Positions 33,863 through 41,996 of a DNA stretch of 64,000 bases are shown piece by piece; position 1 is the stretch's first letter; the number at the start of each line of letters is the position of its first letter. The stretch comes from Aquabacter sp040049275. Lineage in GTDB: Bacteria; Pseudomonadota; Alphaproteobacteria; Rhizobiales; Xanthobacteraceae. The notes beneath the pieces were generated by a model, which searched no databases, was not told the DNA's origin, and saw nothing but the letters and a program-made list of their open reading frames with translations. The translations under genes and the position numbers were made by a program. Location: positions 1-64,000 of the forward strand of contig NZ_JBDZDT010000009.1 of NCBI RefSeq assembly GCF_040049275.1, in the 5' to 3' direction.

Positions 33863-34571
33863 GCGTGGACACCATGTTCATCGTGCGCGGGCGCGGCAGG
33901 TCGATCTTGATGGAGGTGGCGATGCGGCCCGGCCGGGCCGTCATCACGATCACCCGGTCGGCGAGCAGGATGCCTTCCTGGATGGAATGGGTGACGAACA
34001 TCACCGTCTTCTTCCGCTCGCTCCAGATGCGCAGAAGCTCGATGCCCAGCTCCTCGCGGGTCATGGCGTCGAGGGCGGCGAAGGGCTCATCCATCAGAAG
34101 CAGCTTGGGGTCATAGATCAGCGCGCGGCAGATGGCGGCGCGCTGCTGCATGCCGCCGGAAAGCTCGTACGGCATCGCCTTCTCGAAGCCCGCGAGGCCC
34201 ACCAGCTTCAGCAGATCGCGCGCCTCGGCCTCGTGCGCCTTCGTGCTCTTTCCCATCATCTCGATGGGAAAGAGCACGTTCTCCAATATGTTGCGCCAGG
34301 GCATGAGGATCGGCTGCTGGAACACCATGCCGATGCGCGCGGTGGGCGCGGTGAGCGGACGGCCCTCGAAGAACACCTCCCCCGAGGACGGCTTGATCAC
34401 GCTGGCGACGATCTTCATGAGCGTCGACTTCCCGCAGCCGCTCGGCCCCAGGATGGTGACGAACTCGTTCTCGCCGATGTCCGCGTTGATGTCGTCCAGC
34501 GCCAGCACCGACCGGCCCGAGCGGGTCGTGTACTCCATGGACAGGCGGCGGAACTCCACAATGGCGTTCAT
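33792..34571 (-). CDS. ABC transporter ATPase, SsuB/TauB-type
   Basis: A 259-residue ATPase: Walker A GPSGCGKST near residue 40, Q-loop VFQQPILMPWR, signature LSGGMQQR near residue 135, Walker B LLMDEPFAALDA, switch VTHSIQEG. It follows the binding protein by 10 bp and serves the permease after it, with either of the two binding proteins of the operon (34582-35610 and 38070-39104). Confidence 0.87.
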   Translation of the reverse strand: MNAIVEFRRLSMEYTTRSGRSVLALDDINADIGENEFVTILGPSGCGKSTLMKIVASVIKPSSGEVFFEGRPLTAPTARIGMVFQQPILMPWRNILENVLFPIEMMGKSTKAHEAEARDLLKLVGLAGFEKAMPYELSGGMQQRAAICRALIYDPKLLLMDEPFAALDAMTREELGIELLRIWSERKKTVMFVTHSIQEGILLADRVIVMTARPGRIATSIKIDLPRPRTMNMVSTHEYGRYAEEIRSLISGGAQIAAE

Positions 34572-34581
34572 CGGCCCGCCC

Positions 34582-35610
34582 TCAGCTCTTCTTCTGCGGG
34601 GGCAGGAATTCCAGCGTGTAGATCTCCTCCACCGGCACCGAGCGGTTCAGGTTCAGCGCCTTGGTGACGATGTCGCGCACATTCTCCATGTGCTTGGCAT
34701 CGATGTATCCAAGGCCGTGCTTGGCCACCTCGTCGGTCATGGCGAGCTGCTTGGTGTCCAGAAGCTCCGCCTTGCCCACGTCGGCGTCGATCTCCGGGTT
34801 GGTCTTGCGCATGATGGTGATGGCCTCCTCGGGGTGGTCGAAGGCGTACTGGCTGCCCTTGAGCGTCGCCGCCATGAAGCGCTTGATGAGGTCCGGGTTC
34901 GACTTGATGAGGTCGGTCTTCACGATGATGCCGTCGCCATAGAGATCGAGGCCGTAATCGGCGAAGCGGAAGGCGTCGATGTCCATGCCGGCTTCCTGGG
35001 CGCCCTTGCGGTAGCGGCCGAGATAGGACGACTGATCCAGCACCGCGTCCACCTGCTTGGAGAGCATGAGCGGCAGGAAGGAGGAGGGGGAGACCACCAC
35101 TTCGCTGATGCCCGCGCGCTCGATCTTGTTGGCCTGGAGGAAGCCGGGATAAAGGTTTACCGAGGCGCCCGCCGCCGAGCGGCCGAGCTTCTTGCCCACG
35201 AGGTCCTTCGGCTCCTTGATGGCGCCCTTCACATAGAGGATGGCCACCGAGGACTTGCCGAAGATGAGGCCCACCAGCTTCACCGGCGAACTGTCGTTGG
35301 CCTGCGCGCCGATGACCGCCGCCGTATCGGAGAGGCCGAAATCAGATTCGCCAGAGGCGACGCGCTTGATGGTGTCGCCGGAGCCGTTGCCACGGGAGAT
35401 GGAGACGTTGAGACCCTGCTCCGCGTAGAAGCCCTTATCGGCCGCCACGAAATAGGGCGCGTTCTTGCCGCTCACCAGCCAGTTGAGGGCAAGCTTCACA
35501 TTGTCCGCCGCGCTCGCCGGCGCGGCGGAGAACAGAAGGGCGCCCATGGCCAGCGCGCCAGCAAGGCGCGAGAGCGGACTGGGCGGTGCGGGCATCTTCC
35601 GTGCGGTCAT
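34582..35610 (-). CDS. ABC transporter substrate-binding protein (NMT1/SsuA-like)
   Basis: A 342-residue binding protein with a Sec signal peptide (about residues 1-34, cleavage after ASA). The mature start DNVKLALNWLVSGKNAPYF, then GSGDTIKRVASGESDFGLSD and GKKLGRSAAGASVNLYPG, are nearly repeated in the protein at 38070-39104, so the two are paralogues within one operon. One transporter with two receptors could widen substrate range. Ligand unknown. Confidence 0.85.
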   Translation of the reverse strand: MTARKMPAPPSPLSRLAGALAMGALLFSAAPASAADNVKLALNWLVSGKNAPYFVAADKGFYAEQGLNVSISRGNGSGDTIKRVASGESDFGLSDTAAVIGAQANDSSPVKLVGLIFGKSSVAILYVKGAIKEPKDLVGKKLGRSAAGASVNLYPGFLQANKIERAGISEVVVSPSSFLPLMLSKQVDAVLDQSSYLGRYRKGAQEAGMDIDAFRFADYGLDLYGDGIIVKTDLIKSNPDLIKRFMAATLKGSQYAFDHPEEAITIMRKTNPEIDADVGKAELLDTKQLAMTDEVAKHGLGYIDAKHMENVRDIVTKALNLNRSVPVEEIYTLEFLPPQKKS

Positions 35611-35669
35611 CGTGCTGTTCCCCTGGTTGGGCCCTTCGAGGGGCCTTTGTCTCTGGATGAGGTGTTCGT

Positions 35670-36596
35670 TCAGCCTTCGGCGAGCTTGGAGAGAAGCTGG
35701 CGCCCGGCATTGAGGACGCCCGGCGGAATGCCGGCGAGCAGCGTGCTTTCCATTTCCGCGAGGTTGGCGTTGAGCATGCGGCGGCGCTCGCGGCCCTTCG
35801 GCGTGAGGGTCAGCGCGCCATCCGCCGCCACCGCGACGGCCCCGCCGGAGACGAGGCCGGAGAGCGCATCCTGGGTCGCCTGCGCGCCCAGGAAGGTCTC
35901 CTCCACAAGCGCCTCGAAGCGGAGGCCGGGGTTCTTCTCGATGCCGATCAGCACCCGGTGCTGATCGCGGGTGAGGTCCTCGCGAAAGCGGCTGAAATCG
36001 GCGGACAGGCGGTGGTTGGCGCGAAACAGCGCGGCCAGGACGGCGGAGGAGCCGGCCGCCGCGCTCTCATCCGCCGCCACCTCGTCCGGATGATCGCCGG
36101 CGATGCGGTAGCGCCCCTGCGCGAACAGGAGCACGCTGCGGTCCATCAGCATTGCGCGCTCCACGCGGCCGATGAGGATGAGGTGGTCGCCCGCCGCATG
36201 TGCAGCCTCGCGGTGGCATTCGAACACGGCCGCGACGCCGTCCAGCACGGGCACGCCATGCGCCCCTTCCGACCACGCCACGTCCTTGAACTTGTCCGGC
36301 CCCGAGCGGCCGAAATGGCGGGAGAGGGCGATCTGGTCAGCGGCGAGCACGTTGATGGTGAAGCGCCCGCTCGCCTCGAAATGCGCGAAGCTCCGGGACT
36401 TGCGGTCGATGGACCACAGCACCAGCGGCGGATCGAGGGAGACCGAGGCGAAGGAGTTCACCGTCAGCCCCACGCTCTCTTCGCCCATGCGCGAGGTGAC
36501 CACCGTGATGCCCGTGGCGAACTGGCCGAGGCAGCGGCGGAAGGCGTGGGGGTCCGCTGAGGGGTCCCCGTCATGCAGGATCGCGGCCCCGCTCAT
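35670..36596 (-). CDS. Flavin reductase with C-terminal MarR-like domain
   Basis: A 308-residue two-domain protein. Residues 15-165 are the flavin reductase (FMN_red/HpaC-like) domain: FATGITVVTSRMG, SVGLTVNSFASVSLDPPLV, GRFTINVLAADQ, GDHLILIGRV. Residues 175-300 read as a winged-helix MarR-like domain: DLTRDQHRVLIGIEKNPGLRFEALVE and TLTPKGRERRR. The same combination is known from the reductase (C1) of Acinetobacter p-hydroxyphenylacetate hydroxylase, where the C-terminal domain restrains activity until substrate binds. ATGA overlap with the monooxygenase gene marks it as the partner supplying reduced FMN. Confidence 0.82.
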   Translation of the reverse strand: MSGAAILHDGDPSADPHAFRRCLGQFATGITVVTSRMGEESVGLTVNSFASVSLDPPLVLWSIDRKSRSFAHFEASGRFTINVLAADQIALSRHFGRSGPDKFKDVAWSEGAHGVPVLDGVAAVFECHREAAHAAGDHLILIGRVERAMLMDRSVLLFAQGRYRIAGDHPDEVAADESAAAGSSAVLAALFRANHRLSADFSRFREDLTRDQHRVLIGIEKNPGLRFEALVEETFLGAQATQDALSGLVSGGAVAVAADGALTLTPKGRERRRMLNANLAEMESTLLAGIPPGVLNAGRQLLSKLAEG

Positions 36597-37951
36597 GCCG
36601 TTGCCCGCGCAGGTTCGGCCGCCTGCGCATAGCGGCTGGCGGGGCGCTTCAGGCCGAGATTCTCGCGCAGGGTCCGGCCGGTATATTCGGTGCGGAACAG
36701 GCCCCGGTTCTGAAGCTCGGGGATGACGTGCGCGATGAACTCGTCGAGCCCGAGCGGCAGCACCGGCGGCTGGATGAGGAAGCCGTCAACGCCGTAATTC
36801 ACGAACCACTGCTCCATCTGGTCGACGATGGTCGCAGGCGTGCCCTTCAGCGTGCGCTGGCCGCGCGCGGCCCCGTAGCGCTCATACATCTGGCGCACGG
36901 TGAGCGGCTCTTTGAAGAGATAGGCGTAGCGCGGGCTGGTCTTGCGGTCCTCGGGCGAGATGATGTGGTCGGGCAGCGGCTTGTCGATATCCACGCCGGT
37001 AAGGTCCGCGCCGCCCAGCGCGTTGGAGAGCAGCTCCAGCCCCACCGCCGGATGGATCAGGGTCTGGAGGTATTCGAGCTTCTCGTCCGCCTCCTTCTGG
37101 GTGGCGCCCACCACCACATTGAGGCCGGGCATGATGAGGATGTCCTCGGGCGCGCGGCCGAACTTGGCGGCATGCCCCTTCACCTCGGTGTAGAAGGCTT
37201 GTGCCTTCTCAAGATCGTGCAGCGGCGTGAACAGAACCTCGGCGATCTGGGCCGCGAGGTCCTTGCCCGTGTCCGAGGAGGACGCCTGGAACAGCACCGG
37301 GCAGCCCTGGGGCGGGCGCGCCGTGTTGAGCGGGCCGCGCACATTGAAGTGCTTGGCGTGGTGGTTGAGGAAATGCAGTTTCTCGGGGTCGAAATAACGC
37401 GCAGTGCCGCGGTCGCGCACGAAGGCGTCGTCGTCGTAGCTGTCCAGCAGCCCCTTCACCACTTCGACGAACTCGCCGGCCCGCTCATAGCGCTCGCTAT
37501 GGCCGTAATGTGCGTCGCGGCCAAAATTGTAGGCCTCCGACGCATTGCCTGACGTGACCACGTTCCAGCCCGCGCGCCCGCCGCTCATATGGTCGAGGGA
37601 GGCGTATCGGCGAGCGATATTGTAGGGCTCGTTGTAGCTGGTGGTGGCTGTGGCCACGAGGCCGATATGGGTCGTCACTGACGCCAGGCCCGCCAGCAGC
37701 GTCAGCGGATCGAAGAAGGCCATGTATTGCGGCCAGCGGGAGAGCGCCTCGAGGTTTCCGTCCCGGGTCGCCACCGCATCCGCGAGGAAGATGAGGTCGA
37801 ACTTCGCCCGCTCGGCGGCCTTCGTCATCTCGGCATAATGGGAAAAATTGGTGCCGGCATCGATCTGCGCGCCGGGATGGAGCCAGGATGCGATGTGATG
37901 CCCGGTGGGGTGGAAAAACGCGCCGAGCTTGAGCTGACCTGTCCGCTTCAT
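36593..37951 (-). CDS. LLM-class FMN-dependent monooxygenase (NtaA/SnaA/DszA/DmoA family)
   Basis: A 452-residue luciferase-like monooxygenase. Typical family stretches are LKLGAFFHPTGHHIASWLHP at the N-terminus, YNEPYNIARRYASLDHMSGG near residue 110, GWNVVTSGN and RDGNLEALSRWP. The family uses reduced FMN from a separate reductase to oxidise compounds such as nitrilotriacetate, EDTA, dimethylsulfide, dibenzothiophene sulfone or pyrimidines; the substrate here cannot be read. The reductase gene follows with a 4-nt overlap. A candidate sigma-54 promoter lies at 38012-38027. Confidence 0.87.
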   Translation of the reverse strand: MKRTGQLKLGAFFHPTGHHIASWLHPGAQIDAGTNFSHYAEMTKAAERAKFDLIFLADAVATRDGNLEALSRWPQYMAFFDPLTLLAGLASVTTHIGLVATATTSYNEPYNIARRYASLDHMSGGRAGWNVVTSGNASEAYNFGRDAHYGHSERYERAGEFVEVVKGLLDSYDDDAFVRDRGTARYFDPEKLHFLNHHAKHFNVRGPLNTARPPQGCPVLFQASSSDTGKDLAAQIAEVLFTPLHDLEKAQAFYTEVKGHAAKFGRAPEDILIMPGLNVVVGATQKEADEKLEYLQTLIHPAVGLELLSNALGGADLTGVDIDKPLPDHIISPEDRKTSPRYAYLFKEPLTVRQMYERYGAARGQRTLKGTPATIVDQMEQWFVNYGVDGFLIQPPVLPLGLDEFIAHVIPELQNRGLFRTEYTGRTLRENLGLKRPASRYAQAAEPARATA

Positions 37952-38011
37952 GACCCTTCCTCGTCTGCTTCCTCATGCGCCCGTTGCTCCCTCCCTCCCG
38001 CTTCCGCCACA

Positions 38012-38027
38012 TGCACGTGGCGTGCCG
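38012..38027 (-). promoter_or_regulatory. Possible sigma-54 promoter before the FMN monooxygenase gene
   Basis: On the minus strand, CGGCACGCCACGTGCA. GG and GC are exactly 10 bp apart and GGCACG is consensus, but the -24 T is C and the -12 TTGC is GTGC. About 60 bp upstream of the monooxygenase start. Weaker than the other three in this island; also overlaps a CACGTG palindrome. Confidence 0.35.
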
Positions 38028-38069
38028 CGGCAGAGCTGGGGCACTCGGAAAGCGCGGGCTGCTAGCCCG

Positions 38070-39104
38070 TTAGTTCTTCTTGGGAAGAAATTGCGTGGTG
38101 TAGATTTCTTCGAGCGGCAGGGTCTTCTTCAGGCCGATATATTCGGCGAGCACGCCCTGCACATGCTTCATCCGCTCCGCATCGAAGGTGCCGAGTCCAT
38201 GCTGCTTGGCCTCCGCCGTCCAGGCGAGCTCGGTGTAGTCCTGAAGCTCCGCCTGGCCGATGTCCGGCTCGATCTCCGGATTGGTCTTGCGCAGGATGTC
38301 GATGGCCTCGGGAATATGCTCGAAGGCGTATTGGCTGCCCTTGATGGAGGCCCTGACAAAGCGCCGGATAAGGTCCGGATTGCTCTTTGCCAGATCGGTC
38401 TTCGTGAAGATCACGTCGCCATAGATGTCGAGGCCGTAATCGGCATAGCGAAAGGCATTGATGGTGATGCCGGCGGCCGCGCCCGCCTTGCGGTAGCGCT
38501 GGAGATAGGAGCTCTGGTCCAGCACCGTGTCCGCCTTGCGGGACAGCATGAGCGCGACGAAGCTCGATGGCGTCGCCACCACCTCGGTGAGGCTCGCGCG
38601 GTCGATGCCGTTGGCCTTCAGGAAGGCCGGGAACATGTTCACCGAGGCACCGGCAGCGGAACGGGCGACGGTCTTGCCCTTCAGGTCGGCCGGCTTGGAG
38701 ATACCAGCCTCGGCCACGTAGAGCATGGCCACCGGCGACTTGTCCGACATCATCGCCACCATCTTCACCGGCGAATCCTCGTTCGCCTGTGCCTGGAGCA
38801 CGGAGGCGGAATCCGCGAGGCCAAAGGTGGATTCGCCCGCCGCGATGCGCTTGATGGTGTCGCCCGAGCCGCTGCCGCGGGAGATGGTAACGTTCAGCCC
38901 CTCGTCCGCGTAGTAGCCCTTCTGGAGGGCTACGAAATAGCCCGCATTCTTGCCGCTCACGAGCCAGCTCAAGGCAAGCTGGACATTGTCCGCCGCCCGC
39001 GCCCCGGGCGCGCCGAGGAGAACGCCGCAGGCGAGAGCCGAGAGGAGGCACGCGCCCTTCAGCGCGGAACCGAACGTGCCCGGATGCCCGCCTGATCGTT
39101 CCAT
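38070..39104 (-). CDS. ABC transporter substrate-binding protein (NMT1/SsuA-like), paralogue
   Basis: A 344-residue binding protein with a signal peptide (about residues 1-37, ending ARA). It is a close paralogue of the protein at 34582-35610: same length, DNVQLALSWLVSGKNAGYF start, SGDTIKRIAAGESTFGLAD and ARSAAGASVNMFP. First gene of the minus-strand operon, divergent from the GntR/FCD gene. It probably delivers to the ATPase/permease pair at the other end of the operon, as no other copy lies between. Confidence 0.85.
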   Translation of the reverse strand: MERSGGHPGTFGSALKGACLLSALACGVLLGAPGARAADNVQLALSWLVSGKNAGYFVALQKGYYADEGLNVTISRGSGSGDTIKRIAAGESTFGLADSASVLQAQANEDSPVKMVAMMSDKSPVAMLYVAEAGISKPADLKGKTVARSAAGASVNMFPAFLKANGIDRASLTEVVATPSSFVALMLSRKADTVLDQSSYLQRYRKAGAAAGITINAFRYADYGLDIYGDVIFTKTDLAKSNPDLIRRFVRASIKGSQYAFEHIPEAIDILRKTNPEIEPDIGQAELQDYTELAWTAEAKQHGLGTFDAERMKHVQGVLAEYIGLKKTLPLEEIYTTQFLPKKN

Positions 39105-39170
39105 TTTCGCGGCCTCGCTGTGGTGGGGCTCCCTCGCGAAGACGCAGCCGGACCGGGCCGCAGCGGACGT

Positions 39171-39200
39171 AAGGGACTATCTTTAGGATGATAGGTCCTT
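39171..39200. promoter_or_regulatory. Dyad AAGGGACTATC-N8-GATAGGTCCTT, probable GntR operator
   Basis: An inverted repeat with arms AAGGnnCTATC and GATAGnnCCTT, centred 82 bp upstream of the minus-strand operon start and about 220 bp before the GntR gene. It is the only clear dyad in the 298-bp divergent region 39105-39402, which otherwise shows nothing certain. Confidence 0.55.
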
Positions 39201-39402
39201 TAAAACTCTTCGAAAATGGGAGAGCCGCCGAAGTTTGCGCATATTGTGGACTTCGGTGGCTCAAGTTGGAGGCATGCGGCCCCGTTCTTCATCAGGTATC
39301 GATGAGCGGCACTGGGAAAGCAGACCGTTCACAAAATGACCAATCCGGGGCAACAATGAGGGTCCGGCTCTCAAGGCCTTGTCCCACTGCACGGCACGGT
39401 TG

Positions 39403-40152
39403 ATGGCAAAGCGCAGCAAGGATGAAATCGAGGATGTGGCCAAGCGCGCCCTCCTCTCGGAAGGCGCGGCGGAGACGCTGACGGACGCCGTCCGCCAGGC
39501 CTTGAAGCGCGACGTGCTCACCGCCGCCTTGCCGCCCGGCACCCGCCTTTCGGTGCGGGAATTGTGCCTGCGCTACGGGGTGGGGGCGACGCCGGTGCGC
39601 GAAGCCCTGTGGAACCTCGTGGGCGAAGGGCTCGTCACCACCGAGGCGCAGCACGGCTTCCATGTGAGCGGGGCCGACCGCAGCCGCCTTGCGAGCCTTC
39701 TTTTGCTGCGCCGGCGTGTCGAGCCGTGGCTTCTCGCCGCCTCGCTGCGCAACGGCGATGCTCAATGGCGCCGCGACGTGGAGCGGGCCTTTGCCGCCTT
39801 CCAGCCCATCGACGCCCGGGTGGGCGACCTGCGCCCGCTCAACGAGGAATGGGAGCGCCTGCACCAGGCGTTCCACCTCTCCCTCATCGAGGGCTCGGGC
39901 ATGCCCGCCGTCGTGGAGCTGGCGCGGCAATGGTATGATGAGATCGACCGCTATCGCCGCCTCGATGCCGGCAGCCTGTCGGTGGAGGCGGGCGCCAAGC
40001 CCGACCATGAGGATTTGTTCGCCCTCGTCATGAACGGCGCACAGACCGAAGCGGTGGCCATGCTCACCCGCCATATCGACGACACGGCGCAGCGCCACCA
40101 GGTGTTCTTCGAGGATGCGGACATCCTGCCCACAGGGATGATTGCGTTTTAG
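39403..40152 (+). CDS. GntR-family (FCD) transcriptional regulator
   Basis: A 249-residue regulator; ATG 39403 preferred, TTG codons at 39379 or 39400 possible. Winged helix at residues 25-85 with ALKRDVLTAALPPGTRLSV, CLRYGVGATPVREALWNLVGEGLV. FCD-type helical domain at 95-235 with LHQAFHLSLIEGSG and the metal-site-like His of KPDHEDLFALVMNG. Divergent from the binding protein/monooxygenase operon, which it most likely controls through the dyad at 39171-39200. Confidence 0.8.
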   Translation: MAKRSKDEIEDVAKRALLSEGAAETLTDAVRQALKRDVLTAALPPGTRLSVRELCLRYGVGATPVREALWNLVGEGLVTTEAQHGFHVSGADRSRLASLLLLRRRVEPWLLAASLRNGDAQWRRDVERAFAAFQPIDARVGDLRPLNEEWERLHQAFHLSLIEGSGMPAVVELARQWYDEIDRYRRLDAGSLSVEAGAKPDHEDLFALVMNGAQTEAVAMLTRHIDDTAQRHQVFFEDADILPTGMIAF

Positions 40153-40198
40153 AGCGCGGCGGCGTCATGGAAAAAGCGGCATTGACGCTCTTGCGCCT

Positions 40199-40292
40199 GT
40201 CATCCCCGGACTTGATCCGGGGATCCACGGCCATCCCTTAAGCGGCACCCAGCGGAGCCCCGTGGATGCCCGGGTCAAGCCCGGGCATGACG
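40199..40292. repeat. Long palindromic repeat, family B
   Basis: GTCATCCCCGGACTTGATCC to GGGTCAAGCCCGGGCATGAC, between convergent gntR and permease genes. Same family as 9626-9718. Confidence 0.7.
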
Positions 40293-40306
40293 GAAAAGGG
40301 AAAGGG

Positions 40307-41176
40307 CTAAAACTCGCTCGACGTGATGGTCACGCCCAGCCGCCGCTGGATCAGCATCTCCACCAGTGCCACCGCGCCATAGAGCGTCAGTCCCACCGCG
40401 CAGAGCATGCCGATGGCCGCGAACACCAAAGCCGTGTCGTCGGCGGAGGAGGCGAACATGATGATGTATCCAAGCCCCTCCTGCGCGGTGACGAACTCGC
40501 CGACGATCACGCCGATGATCGCCATGGTCACCGCGATCTTCAGCCCCGCGAACAGGTGCGGCATGGCATAGGGCACCCGCACACTCATGAAGGTCTGCCA
40601 GGGGGTGGCGGTGAGCGAGGTGCACAGGCGCACGATGTTGCGGTCCGCGCTGAGCAGCCCGGTCATCGTGGCGATGACCACCGGGAAGAAGGCCATGAAC
40701 ACCGCGAAGGAGAGCCGCGAGGTGGGGCCGATGCCGAGCCACACGATGAACAGCGGCGCCAGCGCCACCTTGGGGATGAGTTGGAACAGGAGGATATGCG
40801 GATAGAGCGCCTGGCGCACCCGCTTCGACAGCACCAGGGCCGTGCCGAGCGTGACACCTAGCAGGGAAGCGAGGGCGAAGCCGAGCAGCGTCTCCTTGAG
40901 GGTCGGCAGCGATTGCTGGACGAGGATGGGGAAGGACAGCTCGAGGCTCTTCCACACCGCCGAGGGCGGCGCGAACAGGAGCGGCGAGACCTTGGCGAGC
41001 TTCGTGCCGTATTCCCAGATGAGGATGAAGACCACCGCCACCGCGAGCGGCAGCAGCACCCGCTGGAACAGCGCGATCCGGCGCCATATGGCGGCCATCG
41101 CACCCGCCGCTTTCGGTCCGAGCCCGTCGCCCGGCCGCATGGGGGATGTCTCCAGTCTGGCCGTCGCCGACTTCAT
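40307..41176 (-). CDS. ABC transporter permease A, SsuC-type
   Basis: A 289-residue permease from ATG 41176 (MKSATARLETSPMRPGDG); a longer frame would extend into the upstream permease gene. About six membrane segments, EAA loop LTATPWQTFMSVRVPYAMP near residue 190, then GLKIAVTMAIIGVIVGEF. Paralogue of the permease at 41223-41996. Both appear to serve the single ATPase at 41993-42784, so the transporter may have a mixed permease pair. Last gene of its operon. Confidence 0.83.
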   Translation of the reverse strand: MKSATARLETSPMRPGDGLGPKAAGAMAAIWRRIALFQRVLLPLAVAVVFILIWEYGTKLAKVSPLLFAPPSAVWKSLELSFPILVQQSLPTLKETLLGFALASLLGVTLGTALVLSKRVRQALYPHILLFQLIPKVALAPLFIVWLGIGPTSRLSFAVFMAFFPVVIATMTGLLSADRNIVRLCTSLTATPWQTFMSVRVPYAMPHLFAGLKIAVTMAIIGVIVGEFVTAQEGLGYIIMFASSADDTALVFAAIGMLCAVGLTLYGAVALVEMLIQRRLGVTITSSEF

Positions 41177-41222
41177 GAAAAGGCGCCTTCGTGTCTGCGG
41201 GCGGGAGCCGTGCGGAGGCCGC

Positions 41223-41996
41223 TCATCCCCGCCACCATTTCCGGGCCAGCCGCTCGCCGCCAATGGCGATGCCGTAGGGGATGAGGCCGACGATGCACAG
41301 CACCACCATGGCCGCGAAGATGTGCGCGGTCTCGCTGTGGGATTGCGAATAGAGGATGTAGTGGCCGAGCCCGCGCTTGGAGGAGATGAACTCCCCCACC
41401 ACGATGCCGATCACCGACATGGTCGCGGCGATCTTCAGGCCGGAGAAGAAATAGGGCAGCGCATACGGCACCTGCACCTGGAACAGGATCTGCCAGCGGC
41501 TCGCGGTCAGCGCGCGCGACAGCCGCAGCGCGTTCGCGTCCGCCCGGTTCAGCCCCGTCATGGTGGCGAGCGCCACGGGGAAGAAGCTGATGAAGATGGA
41601 ATAGGAGAGGCGGGACGGGGAATCGAAGCCGAGCCAGAACACGAACAATGGCGCCAGCGCGATCTTCGGGATGATCTGGAACATCACCACATGCGGATAA
41701 AAGGCCTGGAACACCACGGCGGAGGAGGTGAGCACCAGCGCCGCCACCACGCCGAGGATGGCGGAGAGGAAGAAGGCGACGAGCGCCTCCGACCCCGTTA
41801 CCCACGCATTGCGCGCGAGCGTGCCGGCAATGTCGTCGAAGGAGGAGACGATATCGCTGGGCGCCGGAAGCAGCACCGGCGAAATGGAGAACGCCTGCGT
41901 CACCACCTGCCAGACGCCGAGTACGGCGACACCCAGCAGCACCGGCAAGGCGAGGGTGAGGATGTGCTCGCGGCGGTCCTGCGGGAGCGTGCTCAT
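41223..41996 (-). CDS. ABC transporter permease B, SsuC-type
   Basis: A 257-residue permease with EAA loop LTASRWQILFQVQVPYALP near residue 160 and GLKIAATMSVIGIVVGEF. ATGA overlap with the ATPase gene upstream. 46 bp separate it from permease A downstream. Confidence 0.85.
   Translation of the reverse strand: MSTLPQDRREHILTLALPVLLGVAVLGVWQVVTQAFSISPVLLPAPSDIVSSFDDIAGTLARNAWVTGSEALVAFFLSAILGVVAALVLTSSAVVFQAFYPHVVMFQIIPKIALAPLFVFWLGFDSPSRLSYSIFISFFPVALATMTGLNRADANALRLSRALTASRWQILFQVQVPYALPYFFSGLKIAATMSVIGIVVGEFISSKRGLGHYILYSQSHSETAHIFAAMVVLCIVGLIPYGIAIGGERLARKWWRG

Noticed and set aside
39136..39151. Sigma-54 promoter (minus strand) before the binding protein gene at 39104
   Set aside because: GG-N10-GC can be aligned, but the elements read CGGCTG and TCGC, far from consensus.
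39308..39321. Sigma-54 promoter before the FCD GntR gene
   Set aside because: GG-N10-GC spacing is met, but the -12 element reads AAGC and the -24 element CGGCAC; too weak to call.
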